From assembly GCF_003260275.1 (NCBI RefSeq), contig NZ_QJHB01000002.1, positions 1 through 64,000 on the forward strand: a stretch of DNA of 64,000 nucleotides, read 5' to 3'. Both the position numbers and the translations under genes were made by a program. Below are positions 35,913 through 44,543 of the stretch, in pieces (the stretch's first letter is position 1; the number at the start of each line of letters is the position of its first letter). The notes under the pieces are model-generated. The model saw only the letters and a program-made list of their open reading frames with translations, did not search any database and was not told the DNA's origin. The DNA comes from Homoserinimonas sp. OAct 916 (lineage in GTDB: Bacteria > Actinomycetota > Actinomycetes > Actinomycetales > Microbacteriaceae).

Positions 35913-36677
35913 ATGGGACTCATGGACGGCAAGAAGGGGTTGGTCACGGCTTCCGGTGGGGGAATCGGTCGCGCGAGTGCTCTCGCGTTTGCCCGCGAAG
36001 GCGCACGAGTGCTGGTGTCAGACATCGATGACGCCGCAGGCAACGAGACCGTTGAGCTCATCCGTGCCGCAGGCGGCACCGCGGAGTATCTGGCGGGCAA
36101 CGCCGCGGAAGAGTCCAGCGCGGAGGCCCTGGTCGCACGAGTTGTCGAGTTGTGGGGTCAATTGGACTTCGCCCACAACAACGCCGGCATCGGCGCCCCC
36201 ACCAAGCCGGTCAGTGAGCAGGAGGGCTCCGATTGGGAGCGCACCTTCGGCATCAACCTGTTCGGCATGATGTATTGCATGAAGCACCAGATCAAGCGCT
36301 TCAAGGAGCAAGGGACACCTGGTGCGATCGTGAACACGGCGTCGGTGGCGGGCATCAGCGCGAACGCGGGACTCTCGGCCTACAACGCCAGCAAGTGGGG
36401 TGTGCTCGGGCTGACGCAGACGGCTGCGACCGAGAACGCGGCTGACGACATTCGTGTCAACGCCATCTGCCCCGGCGCAACTCTCACCGCTGCCATTGAG
36501 TACTGGGCAGCCGAGGTGCCCGACCAGTATGAGGCCGTGGTCGAGGCGATTCCGATGAAGCGTATGGCGACTGCCGAGGAGCAAGCGAATGCGGCCGTCT
36601 GGCTGTGCTCCGCGCAGGCCTCCTACATCACCGGGGTTGCGTTGCCGGTCGACGGAGGCGCGTCGCTCAGACGTTGA
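35913..36677 (+). CDS. Short-chain dehydrogenase/reductase
   Basis: A 254-residue classical SDR. The NAD(P) site is GLVTASGGGIGRASALAF, Asp in SDIDD suggests NAD preference, NNAGIG is present, and the catalytic Ser-Tyr-Lys reads NTASVAGISANAGLSAYNAS with the Lys following. ATG 35913 is preferred over 35892 because AAAGGA lies just upstream. It oxidises or reduces a hydroxy/keto group; it may serve the neighbouring catabolic cluster or act independently. Confidence 0.85.
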   Translation: MGLMDGKKGLVTASGGGIGRASALAFAREGARVLVSDIDDAAGNETVELIRAAGGTAEYLAGNAAEESSAEALVARVVELWGQLDFAHNNAGIGAPTKPVSEQEGSDWERTFGINLFGMMYCMKHQIKRFKEQGTPGAIVNTASVAGISANAGLSAYNASKWGVLGLTQTAATENAADDIRVNAICPGATLTAAIEYWAAEVPDQYEAVVEAIPMKRMATAEEQANAAVWLCSAQASYITGVALPVDGGASLRR

Positions 36678-36692
36678 AAGGAGCCGGTTGCA

Positions 36693-36715
36693 CCCCACAA
36701 ATTCAGGTTGTGGGG
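36693..36715. terminator. Inverted repeat after the SDR gene
   Basis: CCCCACAA (36693-36700) pairs with 36708-36715 across a seven-base loop. It lies between convergent genes and may serve as terminator, though without a T run. Confidence 0.45.
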
Positions 36716-36781
36716 GCTACCGGTGCCTTAGCGGTCTCCGCAGACCTGTGCGCCTGAGGATTTGATCGGCCCCTGGCCGGG

Positions 36782-37285
36782 TCAGCCGACCTTGTGCAAC
36801 CAGACCACCGAGTTGTGGTCACTCGCGTGCCGGAACGGTTCGAGTTCGTCGTCCCAGGCCTGGCCGAGGGCCAGCCGGAGCTCGCGATGCAGTTCCAGAG
36901 TGTTGTGACCGGCGACCTCCATCGCATAGCGCACCCGGTCCTCCGGGATCACGGTGTTGCCACCGGTGTCGGTCTGGGCGTAGAAGATTCCGAGGTCAGG
37001 AGTGTGTGACCACCGGGCGCCATCGCTGGCTCCACTCGGATCCTCGGTCACTTCGTAGCGAAGGTGCTCCCACCCACGCAACGCAGATGCCAGTGCCGCT
37101 CCCGTGCCGACCGGGCCCTCCCAGTAGAACTCCGCACGCTGGCTGCCCTTGAGGATGGGCTGTTCGGTCCATTTGAAGTTGACGGCACGACCAAGGGCGC
37201 GTCCTGCAGCCCACTCAATGTGGGGGCAGAGCGCGCGCGGGGAGGAGTGCACATAAAGCACCCCTCGTGCATTTGCAACAGCCAC
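36782..37285 (-). CDS. DUF3145 family protein
   Basis: A 167-residue actinobacterial protein with the typical opening RGVLYVHSSPRALCPHIEWA and the end HNSVVWLHKVG. The function is unknown. The GTG start follows GGAGG closely. In related genomes this gene commonly neighbours the fab operon; here it is separated from fabF by the catabolic cluster (recollected knowledge, to be checked by synteny). Confidence 0.85.
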   Translation of the reverse strand: MAVANARGVLYVHSSPRALCPHIEWAAGRALGRAVNFKWTEQPILKGSQRAEFYWEGPVGTGAALASALRGWEHLRYEVTEDPSGASDGARWSHTPDLGIFYAQTDTGGNTVIPEDRVRYAMEVAGHNTLELHRELRLALGQAWDDELEPFRHASDHNSVVWLHKVG

Positions 37286-37469
37286 AATTCCTCCATCTGT
37301 TCAGGTGCGACTTCCCCATCGACCTGTTGTATGGATCCTGTGCTGTGTGTGAAGTTTTCACTGCGCCACAAATTGCGCGAGTCCTTGAATTATGGCGGAT
37401 ATACCCCGAAATGACAACCTTGTCATTATCGACACGCCGCCCACCGGTAGCGGTCACGGCCGCTGATAT

Positions 37470-37494
37470 ACCTATACTCGGTAGGCAAATAGGT
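37470..37494. promoter_or_regulatory. Inverted repeat upstream of padR
   Basis: ACCTAT (37470-37475) and ATAGGT (37489-37494) form a perfect inverted repeat about 65 bases before the PadR gene. It may be an autoregulatory operator; no direct evidence. Confidence 0.3.
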
Positions 37495-37559
37495 GGTGCC
37501 GGCATTCCCGCTGCGCAGCTGATGCCGGCTGACACCGTGACTCGATCTCTGGAGCCCTC

Positions 37560-38183
37560 ATGTCTGTTCGCCAGTCCCTTCTCGCCATTCTCGACCAGGG
37601 CCCGTGTTACGGCTACCAGCTGCGCACCGAGTTCGACCGGCGCACCGGGTCAAGCTGGCCCCTGAACGCCGGGCAGATCTACAACACCTTGGATCGGCTT
37701 GAGCGCGACGGCCTTGTTGAACGAGGCACACCAGATGATGACGGACAGATCTATTACCGGATCACGGCGGAGGGCACCGCCGAAGCCGCCCGCTGGCTCG
37801 GCTCCCCCGTCGTGCGCTCGGCGGCCACCAGAGATGAGCTCGCCATCAAGCTCGCTGTCGCCGTGACTCTTCCGCAGGTCGATATCGTGCGCGCGATCGA
37901 AGTACAACGCAGTGCGAGCACAGAGACGCTGAAGGAACTCACCCGAGCGAGAGACGCGACTGAGGCACCGGAGACTTCCGACGCGTTCGCCAAGATGCTC
38001 GTCATGGACTCACTCATCTTCGCCGCCGAAGCCGAGCTGCGCTGGCTCGACCACACCGAGACACAACTATCGCTGGCCACCGCTGCCGGCCACGCCACTC
38101 CTCTGCCGCTCAACACGGCCGCCCCCAAACGAGGCCGACCCGTGAAGATCGGGCACACTCCCGTCGCCTGGGAGAAGCCGTGA
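37560..38183 (+). CDS. PadR-family transcriptional regulator
   Basis: A 207-residue regulator. The PadR winged helix occupies residues 1-85: SLLAILDQGPCYGYQLRTEF, LNAGQIYNTLDRLERDGLVE, then QIYYRITAEGTAEAARWL. The C-terminal half is the helical dimerisation segment followed by a basic disordered tail. PadR repressors usually control an adjacent transporter; none is adjacent here, so its target is unclear. Confidence 0.9.
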   Translation: MSVRQSLLAILDQGPCYGYQLRTEFDRRTGSSWPLNAGQIYNTLDRLERDGLVERGTPDDDGQIYYRITAEGTAEAARWLGSPVVRSAATRDELAIKLAVAVTLPQVDIVRAIEVQRSASTETLKELTRARDATEAPETSDAFAKMLVMDSLIFAAEAELRWLDHTETQLSLATAAGHATPLPLNTAAPKRGRPVKIGHTPVAWEKP

Positions 38184-38250
38184 AGGTTCAGGATGCGCCC
38201 GCCGCTTGACGAGAATCCCCGGACAAGAGTCCCGTCACCATTGCCCACTC

Positions 38251-39090
38251 CTAGGCGTGGAGCAGTGCCCCTTCTTTCGACATCACGTTCTTCTCACCGG
38301 CTTCGATCGGGAACGGAAAGCGGTTCTGCTTGGGCGGCATCGGGCAGTTGAACGCGTAGGAGAACGCACACGGCGGCAGCACAGCATGGTTGAAGTTGAG
38401 CACCACGTCGCCAGCCGCATCCGGCGCCACGAACAGGAACCGGCCGACACTGTAGGTGGACACTCCGCTGGTGGAGTCAGCGAACACGACCTGCAATGCG
38501 CGGCCCGAGCTGATCGCGGCCAGGTGGTAATCCACGCCGTCCTTGGAGAATGAGATCTCACCGGGCAGCGGGATCTCGCGGGTGCGGCCGTCGTCTTTGC
38601 TGTGCTCGAACGGCAACGTGGCCCCGGGCATTGGAGTGAACTTTGCAGAAACCACCCAGTCGGGATCATAGGCGAACGCATCGATGGTTCCGAAAGCCTG
38701 GATCGCCTCGGACTGGGCGTCCCACACGCGCAGCGCGTATCCGTCTTCGCGGGCGATCACGAACCCGGTGACGGTGTCGCTGAACACGATGTTGCCCGGT
38801 TTTTCGTCGTCCTTCCCACGCACAATCACCTCGCCGTCGACGGGTGACCCGTCGACGACGATGCCGTCGGATGCGGCAGCCACCAGCCGAAGGCCGGATT
38901 GCCCCTCCGGCAGCGGGGCCCACAGCCCGGGCACACCCCAGATTTCTCGGGTCTGCTGGGGATCGCCGGTGATCAGTTCGGTGGCGACGAGCGCGAGGTT
39001 GCCCTGGGGCTGCGTGACGGCGCGGTCGCGGCGTTCACGAAAGGTCTTGTATTGGCTGCCCGGATCGACGGTGGTCGCTGTTTCAGTCAT
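38251..39090 (-). CDS. DUF1684 family protein
   Basis: A 279-residue soluble protein. The conserved C-terminal block LNFNHAVLPPCAFSYAFNCP followed by NRFPFPIEAGEK is the hallmark of DUF1684. Two Cys in the PPCAFSYAFNCP segment and the NxxHxxxxPC pattern suggest metal or ligand binding. The biochemical function is unknown. It stands convergent with the PadR gene. Confidence 0.85.
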   Translation of the reverse strand: MTETATTVDPGSQYKTFRERRDRAVTQPQGNLALVATELITGDPQQTREIWGVPGLWAPLPEGQSGLRLVAAASDGIVVDGSPVDGEVIVRGKDDEKPGNIVFSDTVTGFVIAREDGYALRVWDAQSEAIQAFGTIDAFAYDPDWVVSAKFTPMPGATLPFEHSKDDGRTREIPLPGEISFSKDGVDYHLAAISSGRALQVVFADSTSGVSTYSVGRFLFVAPDAAGDVVLNFNHAVLPPCAFSYAFNCPMPPKQNRFPFPIEAGEKNVMSKEGALLHA

Positions 39091-39111
39091 GTTTCCATTC
39101 TGTCAGTTGAA

Positions 39112-40812
39112 TCATTCGGCCTCAGAATATGCGTCAACTATCGACACATTCACGGGGAAATCTACGGGGAAGTTGTGGAACAGGAGACGCCCGGCGGCCT
39201 CAGCTGCCGCCCGGAGCTGCTCCACCGTTTCGGCTGCGCGATCGGCCGGCGTGTGCACGATCACCTCGTCGTGGAGGAAGAAGACCAGGTGTGGGCCCTC
39301 GGTGAACGGTCGGCTTCCATTCTCTTGGTACTGGCTGCGGCGCACCTCGGCCATCCAGCAGAGGGCCCACTCGGCCGCGCTCGCCTGCACGACGAAGTTT
39401 CGGGTGAACCGGCCCCAGTCGCGGGCGGCCGACCGGGCACGGCGCTCGTCTACGAGGGTGGCATCCGGCTCACGGCTTCGCCGTTGCACCTGTTGCCATT
39501 GGTCGGCAGGGAACGGCGAGCTCCGGCCCAGCCGGCTGGTGACCTGTTCACCGCGCTCCCCCGCCCTGGCGGCATTGTCGACGTAGTCGATCGCACGGGG
39601 GAAGGCGCGCGCAAGCCGGGGCAGCAACCTGCCGCTGTCACCGGTTGTTCCCCCATACATGGCGCCGAGCATGGCAATCTTGGCTTGGCTTCGTTCGGCG
39701 ACCGCGCCGCTGGCGACAATGCCCGCGTAGAGGTCGGTGCCACGCCCGGCCAAGGACATCGTGGTGTCTCCGGCGAGAGCCGCGAGCACTCGTGGCTCCA
39801 ATTGGGCGGCATCAGCGACCACGAGCTTCCAGCCGGGGTCGGCCACCACCGCCCCTCGTACCTGCTTGGGCAGTTGCAATGCGCCGCCGCCGTCGGTCGC
39901 CCACCGTCCGGTCACCACACCGCCCACCACGTAGTCGGGCTTGAACCGACCGTCACTCACCCACTGGTCGGACCAGGCCCAGCCGTTGGCCGACAACAGG
40001 CGGGAGAGCTTCTTGTAGGCCAGCAGGGGCTCAATTGCGGGATGCACCAGTTCCCGCAACTCCCATGACCTGGTGGATGAGACGACCAGCCCGACCCGTC
40101 GCAGTGCGCGCAGCAGGTCTGTATGCGAGTCGGGATTGAGATCGGCCTGTCCGAGGGCCTGGCGCACCTGGTCGGCGAGGGCCTCGAGCTTGATCGGTCG
40201 TGAACCCGGCTGGGGCCGGGGCCCGGCCTGTTCGGTCAGCATTCGATCGTGCAACTCCGAGCGAAACGGCAACCCGGCATGATGGATCTCGGCAGCGATC
40301 AGGGCACCGGCCGATTCGGCGGCCAGCAAGAGGCGCAACCGCCCGGGCTCCGCTGCCGCAGTCACCGCCTCCTGTTGCTGGCGGAACTCGGCGATCTCCC
40401 CCGAATCGACCGGAGCAGGTTCGGTCGGCACGTCTTCGAAGAGCGCTACCATCGTGCCGGAAACCGGAGACCCGCCCCTCGCCGTCTGGTTCGCCGGTGC
40501 CGGTTCGTCCCACGCGTCACCCGGGCCGGCCGCCAGCGCGGACTTCCGGCACAGCGCCGACCGCTTCAGGATGGCCCGCGACAGGCGCAGGTCGTGGCAG
40601 CGTTGCACCCGCACACCGGCCGCCAGCAATGCCGGGTACCACGACTGTGTGTCACCCCAGAGCCACCGGGGATGCGCCGATTCGGCCGCGCGAACGGCCG
40701 CGGGGAGGGCATCCATCGTGACGACGCTGGGCTTGCCCTCAACGGTGCCGTCGCCTGAGACCGGTTGCAGGCATGCGCTACTCGCCCCGTGCCGAGTCAA
40801 CAGGAGGTACAT
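39112..40812 (-). CDS. Family A DNA polymerase with degenerate exonuclease region
   Basis: A 566-residue PolA-like protein without the 5' nuclease domain, often named bifunctional 3'-5' exonuclease/DNA polymerase. Polymerase motif A is VVADAAQLEPRVLAALAGD, motif B includes RSQAKIAMLGAMYGGTTG and motif C is VFFLHDEVIVHTP with the catalytic Asp-Glu. The N-terminal 200 residues match the exonuclease-like region common in actinobacterial homologues, and I do not see a full set of DEDD residues. ATG 40812 (MYLLLTRHG) is preferred over the longer frame because a GGGAG box precedes it. The role is probably in DNA repair. Confidence 0.85.
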   Translation of the reverse strand: MYLLLTRHGASSACLQPVSGDGTVEGKPSVVTMDALPAAVRAAESAHPRWLWGDTQSWYPALLAAGVRVQRCHDLRLSRAILKRSALCRKSALAAGPGDAWDEPAPANQTARGGSPVSGTMVALFEDVPTEPAPVDSGEIAEFRQQQEAVTAAAEPGRLRLLLAAESAGALIAAEIHHAGLPFRSELHDRMLTEQAGPRPQPGSRPIKLEALADQVRQALGQADLNPDSHTDLLRALRRVGLVVSSTRSWELRELVHPAIEPLLAYKKLSRLLSANGWAWSDQWVSDGRFKPDYVVGGVVTGRWATDGGGALQLPKQVRGAVVADPGWKLVVADAAQLEPRVLAALAGDTTMSLAGRGTDLYAGIVASGAVAERSQAKIAMLGAMYGGTTGDSGRLLPRLARAFPRAIDYVDNAARAGERGEQVTSRLGRSSPFPADQWQQVQRRSREPDATLVDERRARSAARDWGRFTRNFVVQASAAEWALCWMAEVRRSQYQENGSRPFTEGPHLVFFLHDEVIVHTPADRAAETVEQLRAAAEAAGRLLFHNFPVDFPVNVSIVDAYSEAE

Positions 40813-40890
40813 ACCGACCATTCTCCCGCGCCCCACCGACGTCGCCGCCGCCAGGTGACCTGTCGGTCTGGTTTCGGCGCGAACCACGAA

Positions 40891-42030
40891 TCAACGACGT
40901 GGGTACGGGTATTCCGCCTCACGGTTCTGGAATGCCAGAACCGCCTTGTTGAGCACGATTCCGTCGTGGATCTCGATTGCCCGCCGAATGGTCTCGTCCT
41001 CCTGCCACGCATCCGGCCCGGCGATCATGGTCTCGAGGTACGGAAGCAACGCCTCGCTGACCTCCCAAGTGGCCGAGTTCCACAGCAACGAGGGTGTGTG
41101 ATCGACAGCGTAATAGTGCACCCGGTTTCCGACTTCGAAGATGGGGTCGTCGAAAGTGGTCGGTTTGGCCCAACTGAACCCCATGCCCTCGTCACAGGAG
41201 ACGTCGACGATCAGCGAGCCGGGCCGGAACGCGTTCAGGTCTTCGGTGTGCAGGTAAATGATCGGGTTCTCCGGATCCTGCAGGGTGCAGTTGACCACGA
41301 TGTCGTTCTCAGCAAGATAGGGCGCGAGTTCCACCTGGCCCTCGTCGTCAGTGTTCACGAAGCTGCCACCGCTCTCATCATCATGCTCGATCTGCACCAT
41401 CCAGGCGGAGTGGATGGGCGAAGCGACCGCTGATACGCTGCGCATGGTCAGCACTCTCACATCGTGGATCCCGTGTGCGTTGAGTGCGGTGACCGCCCCT
41501 CGGGCTGTCGCCCCGAACCCGATCACCGCCGCGGTCAGTCGCCGACCGTAGTCGCCGGTGACCCCCATCAGCTCCAGGCTGTGGATGACCGAGGCGTAAC
41601 CGGCGAGCTCGTTGTTCTTGTGGAACACATGCAGGCTGAAACCGCCGTCGCTGGCCCAGTGGTTCATCGCCTCGAAAGCGATCAGGGTGAGCTTCTTGTC
41701 GATCGCCAGCTGTGCGATCTCGGCGTCCTGCACACAGTGTGGCCAGCCCCACACGATCTGGCCCTCGCGCAACTCCGCCAGGTCGGCCGGTTGCATCTTG
41801 GGCAGCAGGATCACGTCACAGCGCTTGATCAGTTCAGCCCTGGAGAGAATACCGCCGACGTGTGGGGCCAACTCGTCATCTGTGACGTCGAACTTGTTGC
41901 CATACCCCGTCTCGATGAAGATCGCGGCCGAGACATCGGGCTCGATGCGCTGAAAGTGTGCGGGATGGATCGGCAACCGGTACTCGTTCTCCAGCGACGA
42001 ACGGCCGAATATTCCGATAGTCAACGACAC
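40891..42030 (-). CDS. N5-(carboxyethyl)ornithine synthase-like dehydrogenase
   Basis: A 379-residue protein of the alanine dehydrogenase/transhydrogenase superfamily. The N-terminal domain opens SLTIGIFGRSSLENEYRLPI, the NAD(P)-binding part has TAAVIGFGATARGAVTALNA, and the C-terminus YYAVDHTPSLLWNSATWEVS is typical of the N5-(carboxyethyl)ornithine synthase group. The known enzyme reductively joins pyruvate and ornithine using NADPH; whether this homologue does so is inference. GTG 42030 aligns with the family start. It is divergent from a two-gene glycosyltransferase operon. Confidence 0.75.
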   Translation of the reverse strand: MSLTIGIFGRSSLENEYRLPIHPAHFQRIEPDVSAAIFIETGYGNKFDVTDDELAPHVGGILSRAELIKRCDVILLPKMQPADLAELREGQIVWGWPHCVQDAEIAQLAIDKKLTLIAFEAMNHWASDGGFSLHVFHKNNELAGYASVIHSLELMGVTGDYGRRLTAAVIGFGATARGAVTALNAHGIHDVRVLTMRSVSAVASPIHSAWMVQIEHDDESGGSFVNTDDEGQVELAPYLAENDIVVNCTLQDPENPIIYLHTEDLNAFRPGSLIVDVSCDEGMGFSWAKPTTFDDPIFEVGNRVHYYAVDHTPSLLWNSATWEVSEALLPYLETMIAGPDAWQEDETIRRAIEIHDGIVLNKAVLAFQNREAEYPYPRR

Positions 42031-42332
42031 CTTTGTACCTACACCTTCACATCGAACGGGTTGCCGGGCCGCGGGAGTCGCCCTGAAGGGTGTCACATCC
42101 CGGCCAGTGTTTCGACAGTACGCCATACCGGGCCTCATCAGGGACGTCGGCACCCGGTTCGGCTCACTCCCCGTGCATCTGGGCGAGCCGCGCCTCTCCA
42201 GATCGATCGTCGACTCTGCGAGATCGTCCCAGGCGAAAAATTTGTTGGGTGATTTCCACTGCGAAGTGAGTAGAATCGGTAGCCAAGCTAGATACTATTA
42301 TTAGAAGCTAAAATTCTTGAAGAGGTTTGTTG
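42031..42332. other. Divergent promoter region
   Basis: About 300 bases between the carboxyethylornithine synthase-like gene (minus) and the HEAT/GT4 gene (plus). It is more AT-rich near 42240-42320, where a TAGAAT -10-like box precedes the plus gene. No further gene is seen. Confidence 0.4.
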
Positions 42333-44543
42333 ATGCGAGTTCGGGAATGCCTTGAGGCGGTGAAGACTGCTGATCGGTTGGTAGAAGTGCTCCGGCTAGC
42401 AGATGAGCTCGCTGTGGAGGCGGGGCGTGACGGTGGTTCAAGAAATATTCGAACTCTTCTGAGCGCCGTAGCATCGACGGACCAGATCGCGGCAATCGCG
42501 TCGATACATGCTCTCTCGCACATCCCTGATGAAGAGTCAGTTGATGCTCTGTCGGAGCTGCTGTCGAGCGAGCGCGGGTTTGTGAGGGAACACGCCGCGT
42601 GGGCGCTCAGTGCCCGTGCCCCCCGGCCCGAGTCTGTGGGGCGTCTCATCGGTTTGGTTGTCACCGGCGGGTTTGCGGGCATGTTGGCCCAGCGAACCCT
42701 TGAAGAATGGTCGAAGACATCCCCCGAACTCGTCGTGATCGGTGTGGAAAGCGCATTGCTCGGTGTCGCCGAACCCGGCAGCCGTTATCGGCTGGTGGAG
42801 ACGATGGGTCTGGTGCACCAACCCATCGCCACCCACCCGTTGTTGCGCATCGCTGCAGACGAGGGTGAGGACCTCTCGATTCGGGTGGCCGCTGTCGCCG
42901 CGATGGGCGAGCGGGGAGAAAGCGGAGAAGTACCCGAGGCCCTCGAGCAACTAGTGACAGCCGGAGGTCATCTCGCCGAGGTTGCGCAGCTTTCCCTCGC
43001 CGATTTTGCCGATCAAGGAACCACGAACGATGCGAGCTCGAACTCAACCAGAGCGAACGGTCTCACCGTGGCCCAACTCTTTCTTCACGCCGAAATCGAC
43101 TCAGAGCTGCGTCACGCCGGGAGCGGCGACAACGGAGGAATTGCCACCCTGCTGGTGCGACTCGGTAACGCGTTGGTGAGTGTTTCGGAACAGGATGCCG
43201 CCGACACCAGCGAGGGACTGGATCGGCGTTTGCCGATCGACCGGGTGCTCACACTTTCCAGGGGCACACTCGACGAAGCAGTGCGGAGCTTGGCCACTCT
43301 GCGAGAGCATCGCTCCGGCCACCTGTATGGCCGGATCCCGTTGCTGCAGGAATCGATGCGATCAGCCATTGCCTGGCCTCTGCGGGTAGCCACACGTCGG
43401 GGAATCGCGCGGATACTCAGGGCCGCCGCCCCTGTTGATGCAATCCATCTGCGCATGGCCGATGTGGGGAGTCTGGCTGCGTTCGACGTCGCTCGTACCT
43501 TGGATATACCGATCATCTTCACTGCGGCACCAGACCCCCATGGGTTGATCAACTCCATGGATCTCTCGGGTGAGCTGAATCGTCAGAATTTTGGAACCAT
43601 CGATGAGGTGGAACACTTCTGGTTCAGAGCGCGCCTCATCCAACGGCTGGCAACCAACTCAGAGCATGCGGTGTTCTTTCCCCGGCCAACCCTCCGTCAC
43701 GATCTGAAAAACCTCATGGGAATCGATATTTTGAGCGAGCCCGCGCGATACACGACGGTTGCGGAAGGCATCGATCTCGAGGTGACTGACCACGCAGTTC
43801 GTGAAGCGCAGTCCCATGCTGCCGGAGGTCCCGCCAGCGCTCCGCTGGCCGAGCTTCGCACACTGCTGGAAGAGCTCCCACGGGAGCGTCGGGGTCTGCC
43901 ATTGCTGATTAGCGTCGGCCGATTTCACCGGGTCAAAGGGATGGCGACCGTCGTGGATGTCTGGGCCGGGTCGGATCTGCGTCTCCGCACGAATCTGTTG
44001 TTGGTCGGCGGAAACCTGCAGAATCCCTCAGCCGATGAATGTGAGCAGTTGGGCCGGATGAACCGAACCATCGACTCCAGGAATCGGATGCTCGAAGGGC
44101 TCGTACTTTCGGGTAATCGCCCCAACGGCGTCGTGTCTCGTTGGATCGCGGCGGCACGCATTGGATTGCCCGGACTCGTGGCCCCGAACGGCGTGTATGT
44201 CTGCGGAAGCCTCAAAGAAGAGTTCGGTCTTGCGCTGCTCGAGGCCATGGCTTCGGGTTTGATTGTGGTGGCGCCCAACGGCGGCGGCCCGGCCACCTAC
44301 GTGGAACAGGGTCGAACCGGGTTCTTGACCACAACATGGGACCCAGCATTACTCGGCGCAGCCATTCACGACGCCTTGGCCTGCGCGGCGACCGAGACCA
44401 CAGTTGAGCGTGCAGCGTATTCTCGCAGCATCGTCGAGGAACGTTTCACCGTCCAGTCGATGGCTCACGCACTGAACAAGGTCTATTCCGATGTACACCT
44501 CGACGACGTGCAACATCGAAAAGAACTGGTTTTCTCCACGTGA
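42333..44543 (+). CDS. HEAT-repeat domain fused to GT4 glycosyltransferase
   Basis: A 736-residue protein with an unusual architecture. Residues 1-230 are helical HEAT/Armadillo-like repeats (DQIAAIASIHALSHIPDEES, LLSSERGFVREHAAWALSAR, LSIRVAAVAAMGERGESGEV). A GT-B glycosyltransferase region follows from about 330 to the end: LLISVGRFHRVKGMATVVDV, then the nucleotide-sugar site YVCGSLKEEFGLALLEAMAS with the E-x7-E motif, and GLIVVAPNGGGPATYVEQG. ATG 42333 follows AGAGG. The stop overlaps the next gene (GTGA), so both glycosyltransferases are made together. The acceptor is unknown; the repeats may bind a protein partner. Confidence 0.8.
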   Translation: MRVRECLEAVKTADRLVEVLRLADELAVEAGRDGGSRNIRTLLSAVASTDQIAAIASIHALSHIPDEESVDALSELLSSERGFVREHAAWALSARAPRPESVGRLIGLVVTGGFAGMLAQRTLEEWSKTSPELVVIGVESALLGVAEPGSRYRLVETMGLVHQPIATHPLLRIAADEGEDLSIRVAAVAAMGERGESGEVPEALEQLVTAGGHLAEVAQLSLADFADQGTTNDASSNSTRANGLTVAQLFLHAEIDSELRHAGSGDNGGIATLLVRLGNALVSVSEQDAADTSEGLDRRLPIDRVLTLSRGTLDEAVRSLATLREHRSGHLYGRIPLLQESMRSAIAWPLRVATRRGIARILRAAAPVDAIHLRMADVGSLAAFDVARTLDIPIIFTAAPDPHGLINSMDLSGELNRQNFGTIDEVEHFWFRARLIQRLATNSEHAVFFPRPTLRHDLKNLMGIDILSEPARYTTVAEGIDLEVTDHAVREAQSHAAGGPASAPLAELRTLLEELPRERRGLPLLISVGRFHRVKGMATVVDVWAGSDLRLRTNLLLVGGNLQNPSADECEQLGRMNRTIDSRNRMLEGLVLSGNRPNGVVSRWIAAARIGLPGLVAPNGVYVCGSLKEEFGLALLEAMASGLIVVAPNGGGPATYVEQGRTGFLTTTWDPALLGAAIHDALACAATETTVERAAYSRSIVEERFTVQSMAHALNKVYSDVHLDDVQHRKELVFST

